Below are positions 59,559 to 64,000 of a stretch of DNA of 64,000 nt, piece after piece; the stretch's first letter is position 1, and each line of letters opens with the position of its first letter. The position numbers and the translations under genes are program-made. The notes beneath the pieces are model-generated. The model was not told where the DNA came from. It did no database searches and saw only the letters and a program-made list of their open reading frames with translations. Location of the stretch: the NCBI RefSeq assembly GCF_002899675.1, contig NZ_PKUU01000005.1, forward strand, positions 62,001-126,000. The letters run 5' to 3'. The stretch comes from Clostridium sp. chh4-2 (GTDB lineage: Bacteria; Bacillota; Clostridia; Lachnospirales; Lachnospiraceae).

Positions 59559-62500
59559 TTACAATAGTCTTCCAACCTCGCAGTCCCTGATTAAACCATC
59601 CATTATGGTTTTTTTTGACGTCTCATCCTTTAAAAACAAAAGTTTTAAAAATTCATTTGTCCTCTTCCACAAAAATTTATTACAATGACAGCATTCGTTA
59701 CGAATTTTATTTCCCTGCCAAAGACGACTGTCAAATTCATCCCACCATAACTTATCATACTTAGAATTTTCAAGTTTCTTCATGTAATCCGACAAAATCA
59801 TTTTATTCCGTTCCTCATGAAGGATGTGATGAAATGCTCCGATCATCATATTCTTTTTCTGTGCATTTTTAACAAAAATACTTTTATTTCCAGGTCCGCA
59901 TATTTTATCATCGGGGAATTGTTTCTTTACTCCCTCATAAAAGCACTCCTTTACCTGCATCTCAAGTGCTTTGCAGAACAGGATTGAACAGCAAGAAGTA
60001 TCTATGTCACCAATATCAAATTGTCCTATTAATTTCTTAAACATGGAATATAATTTAATTCCCCATTCGATATATTCCCGCACCTGTGAATTCAATGCAT
60101 AAAAAGCTTCTAAAGTAAATCCATAGCCCTTCAGCTGTTCTTCCGTAATCTTTGTTAACAGGAGATCGCTGCTCTTTAATTCATTTAAAAAGATATCCGG
60201 ATGAATGGAATAGCATTTTTGCCCCTCTTCATCATCTTCTACTTCTATAGCAACTGACTCCGAAGTAGGCAGTTGCTTATAAAAGTTACGCACCCTACTA
60301 CACTTTACTTCCTCGCTATCCCCATTTCCTCTATTGATAACGCTACTCAATTCCCTCAAAGCATAGATATCGATAATGCGTTTCATCTGGCTAATAAATA
60401 GGGACTCTTTCCAAGCCCGTTCATCCCCAATCACGTACAAACGGTATTTTGCTCGGGTAACTGCAACATTAACAATATTAGAATTCACCCATTTTACAGC
60501 TCCTTTTGCTTCTTTTCCTGCATCACATCCTAATAAAAAGATCACCTCATTGGCTTCTTTTCCTTGAAAAGTATGCACCGTCCCAATACTCCGGTACATC
60601 CACTCTTTTACATTATTTTGTTTTTGAAAAAGAACAGAATTTTTGTTTTGACGAATATGGTCTTCAATGCATTTCACCATCCCCGCTTTCACCGTGGTAA
60701 ATGGCGTAATAATAAACAGGCTAGGATTATCTGATTTTGAAAATGCCAGTTCCAAAATTTCTAATGTCCTTTTTCCTTGAGCTTCCACATAATGATTTTT
60801 ATTCCCTGCCTCACTCCCGATCACATTGATCCATCTTGAACCAGGATAACAAAACAGCTCTTCATTCTTTTGGGATGGCTCCTTTGTCTGCTGCTTCATG
60901 GTATTGTTATAGGAAATACTATTTGAAATCTCATACATCGGAGAAATACATCTTCGATGCACTACTAGTGGACAACCTACCCACTCTTTCTCCATATTTT
61001 CATTTTCCATATAAGTTCCATACGGATTTATTATATCTGCCAATAACTGTACAGAGACTCTTTTCGATTTATAGGGTTTGTAGCATTGGTTTTTATAAAC
61101 TTTTTTTAACAACTGAATATCATCTGTCACAACCGGTTCTATCTGTTTTGGATCCCCTACAATAACGGATTTTCTGCAGCGGTATAATGCTCCAACAGCC
61201 ATTTGAGGCGGGGCTTGGCCCGCTTCATCCACAATCAGAGTTCCTATGACATTAGGCTCTTTAATATCTCGTAGGAACATTCCAACTGAGGCAAAGGTGG
61301 TTGATACAACTGGCACCAGTAAAAACAGAGACTGAAGTAACGGTCCCAAACAAGCCTCACGGTCCTTCGGATGAAAACAGACCTTCGCATTATCATCTTT
61401 GGTTTCTTGCCATAGCAATGCCAAATTTCGATAGTTTCTAAAACAGCTTTTGGAAGAAAGAATAAATGCTTTGTTCAATTGAAGAGCATAATAAAACATT
61501 TTCTCTCTCTCTCGGTTATAAGAATTAGTAAACCACAAATTCAATACTTGAGCATGTGCGTTTTCCTTCTCATCGCAACTCAAAAGCTGCTCCATAAAAT
61601 GCTCATCCAATGCAGTAAAAAGGCTGACATCATCCGCTTTTTCCAGTCTCTCTGCGAGCTCTGTTCTATATTTTTGGGTTGCTTCCGTCAACTCACTTTC
61701 ACATTGCCTAATTTTCAGGTTGCATTTTTCTATGTCATTTGGAGCAGACGCTATATTCTCATCCAGAGATTTTTGCTTCTTTTCCAGATCTTTCAATCTC
61801 TGTCTCTGCATTTCTATTTCCTGATTTAATTTTTCATATTCTAGCTTCTGTTGTTGATACTCGGATTCTTTTTCTTCCTTCTGTCTTTCGATGTTTCTAA
61901 CTTCTTCATCTAATTTATCAGCTAAATTAATCTTGGCCTTTGCATTTTTCGTATGAAGGATTTTATTAACGATGGAGATATTTTTTCTAACAGCTATGGA
62001 CTCTTTTCTCTTTTTTGTATAGAGAAGTACTATTTCATTCCATTGTTTTTTCACGAATTCCCATCTCTCACCAACCTTTACTAATTCATCCTCTTTGCAT
62101 GACAGTTTTCTTTCCTCCTCCTTTAACAAAACTTTCAAATCGGCTCTCATTTGATCAGAATCTTCTAATAAGCAGATTTTTTCTTCTATTTTCTGATTTT
62201 CCTCTTGAATATCTATCCTTTTTTGTATGCAATATTCTCTGAATTTCTTTTCATCTTGGCAGTTCCTTACGAGCTCTTTCTGCATCCATTCTACTTTTTC
62301 TTTCTGCTTCAGAAATTTTTTTCTTATCTTCTGATATTCCTCCAACCTATACTCAATCTTCTCCGTTTTATAAAAGTCGGCATCCAGATGGCACAGTACT
62401 GTTTGATAAAATCGATGTATATTAGACTTTTTTCCTAACGCTACTGAAATCAACCCCCAAGCCTTATCATCCCCCAGCAATTCCTTCGCATACTCGGTGA

Positions 62501-64000
62501 AATAGAGGTCTTTGTATACTCCACTTCTTTCCTCATCTTTGCAGTAAAGCATCTCATAACATTCACTTTCTTCCGACGTAAAAAGCCGCTTTACCTCACT
62601 TAGTTGCTCTTTGAACATCTGACTGTCCCCTTCAGCAGGATTCAACGCTTCAGTAATTCCTGTCTCTACGGGCAATTCCTTGGTTATATTCTCCACAGCT
62701 GAGTTATTACAAGAAGTAACGAGAATACTGTAATCATTAATTTTTTCATTTCTAAGTCTATAATACTTAGAGTACCAGTTCGAGTATCCGTTATTACGCT
62801 TTTCCCCGTACTTAAAGCAGCACTCTTTAAATGCATCATCCGGTTTTTGATATTTTGCCAAAAGCTCTGCTTTCATGATGATGTTATGCACAATAATTTC
62901 CTTTAAAAGTGTTGTCTTTCCCGTTCCAGGAGGGCCGTTCACTGAAAATATAGGAATAATTTCTTCACTCTCCCTAACCGCCAGATTCACAGCCATCTGC
63001 TGCATCAGTGAGGGCATAAACCGAGAAGGCCATTTACCAATAGGGGCATTTCTCACATCTAAAACATCGGCAATTTTTTCCTGTAGAGCATTCCGGTTTT
63101 TATTCCCGTCTGGCGTCCACCCCAAATCAAACCGCTCCGTTCGCGAAAGGTTCCACGCTTCTGGATAATACTCGTTATAAGCTCCCACAATATAGGCAAT
63201 CAACGACTCTTGCATGGGATTCTTATCACCAAATTCCCCTGACTTAATTTTGGTTAGCACCATCTTTAAATCATCTGCAAAAAATGTTTTCCCTAGTCCG
63301 GAATAATCATCATCTCTATATTTTTCTCTAGTTTCCTCATCTTTATAGATCTGATAAACCAAAATACAGGAGAATTCCCCTGAAGTCTCCTGATCCTGTA
63401 CTTTTCCGACATCGTCTTTTTTATCTTGTAAAATTCTTTTAACATATTTATCCACTATCTTATTGTATAAATGATAGATCTGGTCCGTATTCACAGGGCT
63501 AAATGATCCTTCCTCTCCCTGATACTTGCATGAATCGCAGAGCGAATGCCCCTTCCCTATCTCGATTTCCCGTTTTAAATAATCATCAAACTCTTCCAGA
63601 TCTTTCTTATAGTCATCCTCAGATAAACAGTTTAATAACGATTCATCTGCCAGTTTTTCTATACGATTCAACGCCCAAATAATCGTCGACAAAGAAAAAG
63701 AGCCTTCCACATAACTTCCAAATGCACTTAACTGTAAACCAAACCATGCAATTTCATCGTGGTTGCTCTCTGGGCGATTGTCTTCTTCATGCAGTGCCTG
63801 GGCAATCTTTTGAATGCATAATTCTCGTTTGCTCTTACCAGCATAAACCGTAATGTTCCCCCAACAAGCCATTCCATGCCGCTCTGTCTCCTGCCTTACT
63901 GTATCCAATAAATCGCTGCTTCTCTCAAGCGGAGTTATCATCTTTAAAATCTTAACATTACTGGCGTTATTTGAGGATAACTCATTAGTATGAGAATCCA
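59559..64000 (-). CDS. SF1 helicase with coiled-coil insert and C-terminal HEPN-like domain (5' end beyond window)
   Basis: At least 1460 residues from ATG 63941, but the frame stays open to base 64000 (SSNNASNVKILKMI) with no good ribosome binding site at 63941, so the true start is probably outside. Using ATG 63941 as residue 1: Walker A GPPGTGKTT (335-343), a ~240-residue Glu/Lys/Gln-rich coiled coil (530-770) inserted in domain 1A, DEAGQAPP (905-912), GDPKQIEPV (929-937), GTVHTFQGKEA (1120-1130) and VNVAVTRAKYR (1157-1167). This is the Upf1/Dna2-like (COG1112) SF1 group. The last ~160 residues are helical with RNECCH (1414-1419), the Rx4H pattern of HEPN ribonucleases. No partner gene is visible downstream. 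A defence role is inferred from architecture, not shown. Confidence 0.85.
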   Translation of the reverse strand, partial: DSHTNELSSNNASNVKILKMITPLERSSDLLDTVRQETERHGMACWGNITVYAGKSKRELCIQKIAQALHEEDNRPESNHDEIAWFGLQLSAFGSYVEGSFSLSTIIWALNRIEKLADESLLNCLSEDDYKKDLEEFDDYLKREIEIGKGHSLCDSCKYQGEEGSFSPVNTDQIYHLYNKIVDKYVKRILQDKKDDVGKVQDQETSGEFSCILVYQIYKDEETREKYRDDDYSGLGKTFFADDLKMVLTKIKSGEFGDKNPMQESLIAYIVGAYNEYYPEAWNLSRTERFDLGWTPDGNKNRNALQEKIADVLDVRNAPIGKWPSRFMPSLMQQMAVNLAVRESEEIIPIFSVNGPPGTGKTTLLKEIIVHNIIMKAELLAKYQKPDDAFKECCFKYGEKRNNGYSNWYSKYYRLRNEKINDYSILVTSCNNSAVENITKELPVETGITEALNPAEGDSQMFKEQLSEVKRLFTSEESECYEMLYCKDEERSGVYKDLYFTEYAKELLGDDKAWGLISVALGKKSNIHRFYQTVLCHLDADFYKTEKIEYRLEEYQKIRKKFLKQKEKVEWMQKELVRNCQDEKKFREYCIQKRIDIQEENQKIEEKICLLEDSDQMRADLKVLLKEEERKLSCKEDELVKVGERWEFVKKQWNEIVLLYTKKRKESIAVRKNISIVNKILHTKNAKAKINLADKLDEEVRNIERQKEEKESEYQQQKLEYEKLNQEIEMQRQRLKDLEKKQKSLDENIASAPNDIEKCNLKIRQCESELTEATQKYRTELAERLEKADDVSLFTALDEHFMEQLLSCDEKENAHAQVLNLWFTNSYNREREKMFYYALQLNKAFILSSKSCFRNYRNLALLWQETKDDNAKVCFHPKDREACLGPLLQSLFLLVPVVSTTFASVGMFLRDIKEPNVIGTLIVDEAGQAPPQMAVGALYRCRKSVIVGDPKQIEPVVTDDIQLLKKVYKNQCYKPYKSKRVSVQLLADIINPYGTYMENENMEKEWVGCPLVVHRRCISPMYEISNSISYNNTMKQQTKEPSQKNEELFCYPGSRWINVIGSEAGNKNHYVEAQGKRTLEILELAFSKSDNPSLFIITPFTTVKAGMVKCIEDHIRQNKNSVLFQKQNNVKEWMYRSIGTVHTFQGKEANEVIFLLGCDAGKEAKGAVKWVNSNIVNVAVTRAKYRLYVIGDERAWKESLFISQMKRIIDIYALRELSSVINRGNGDSEEVKCSRVRNFYKQLPTSESVAIEVEDDEEGQKCYSIHPDIFLNELKSSDLLLTKITEEQLKGYGFTLEAFYALNSQVREYIEWGIKLYSMFKKLIGQFDIGDIDTSCCSILFCKALEMQVKECFYEGVKKQFPDDKICGPGNKSIFVKNAQKKNMMIGAFHHILHEERNKMILSDYMKKLENSKYDKLWWDEFDSRLWQGNKIRNECCHCNKFLWKRTNEFLKLLFLKDETSKKTIMDGLIRDCEVGRLL

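Overview
The window looks like part of the chromosome of a gut Clostridia species, most likely a Lachnospiraceae (Clostridium / Enterocloster / Hungatella-like). This is inferred from gene families (AGCS symporter, NimA-like flavoprotein, DUF1667 glycerol-3-phosphate cluster, BlaI/M56 pairs, several MATE pumps, a trehalose ABC locus), strong AGGAGG-type ribosome binding sites and moderate GC. No phage, conjugative or IS transposase gene was seen.

Layout. 1-5.0 kb: MerR-controlled MATE pump, alanine/sodium symporter, a peptidase remnant, a NimA-like flavoprotein. 5.0-16.0 kb: a type I-B CRISPR-Cas locus read on the minus strand: array 2 (13 repeats), an adenosine-deaminase-family gene, cas6-cas8b-cas7-cas5-cas3, a truncated cas1, cas2, leader and array 1 (9 repeats of two kinds). 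cas4 and about two thirds of cas1 are gone, so interference may be intact while spacer acquisition looks disabled. To the right of array 2 lie a second leader and a decayed cas2 fragment, showing that this region once carried two tandem CRISPR loci. 16.2-22.7 kb: a DNA-repair neighbourhood (alkyltransferase-like protein, endonuclease III, and an EndoQ-type PHP nuclease fused to a UvrD helicase) with a metallo-beta-lactamase-fold hydrolase and a CBM9-like protein. 22.9-28.2 kb: GlpA-like oxidoreductase operon and a BlaI/BlaR1-type regulator pair with an exceptional palindromic operator. 28.2-36.6 kb: GntR regulator, dapA, a cytidylate-kinase-like protein, three MATE pumps around a TetR regulator, a YkgJ protein. 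36.8-52.3 kb: tRNA-Met, M13 peptidase, two c-di-GMP proteins, an MFS/amidohydrolase operon with its TetR regulator, tRNA-Glu, AraC and TetR regulators, transglutaminase-like and methyltransferase genes, a broken cupin gene. 52.5-59.4 kb: a GNAT enzyme and a trehalose locus (treC-like hydrolase, solute-binding protein, two permeases, TreR). 59.6-64 kb: a giant SF1 helicase with a coiled-coil insert and a C-terminal HEPN-like RNxxxH motif, running off the window edge.

The most interesting signals are: (i) the adenosine-deaminase-family enzyme between the CRISPR array and cas6, with all metal-site residues present; (ii) the helicase-HEPN protein, a candidate defence effector; (iii) the EndoQ-UvrD fusion; (iv) a transcription attenuator with a 16-codon upstream ORF ahead of a MATE pump; (v) two families of dispersed palindromic DNA, a 52-79 bp element in five copies and a larger terminal-inverted-repeat element in two copies; and (vi) the fossil record of CRISPR locus duplication and deletion. 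Regulatory logic is unusually readable here: near-consensus promoters with operators inside them are visible for MerR, BlaI, TreR and three TetR-type systems.
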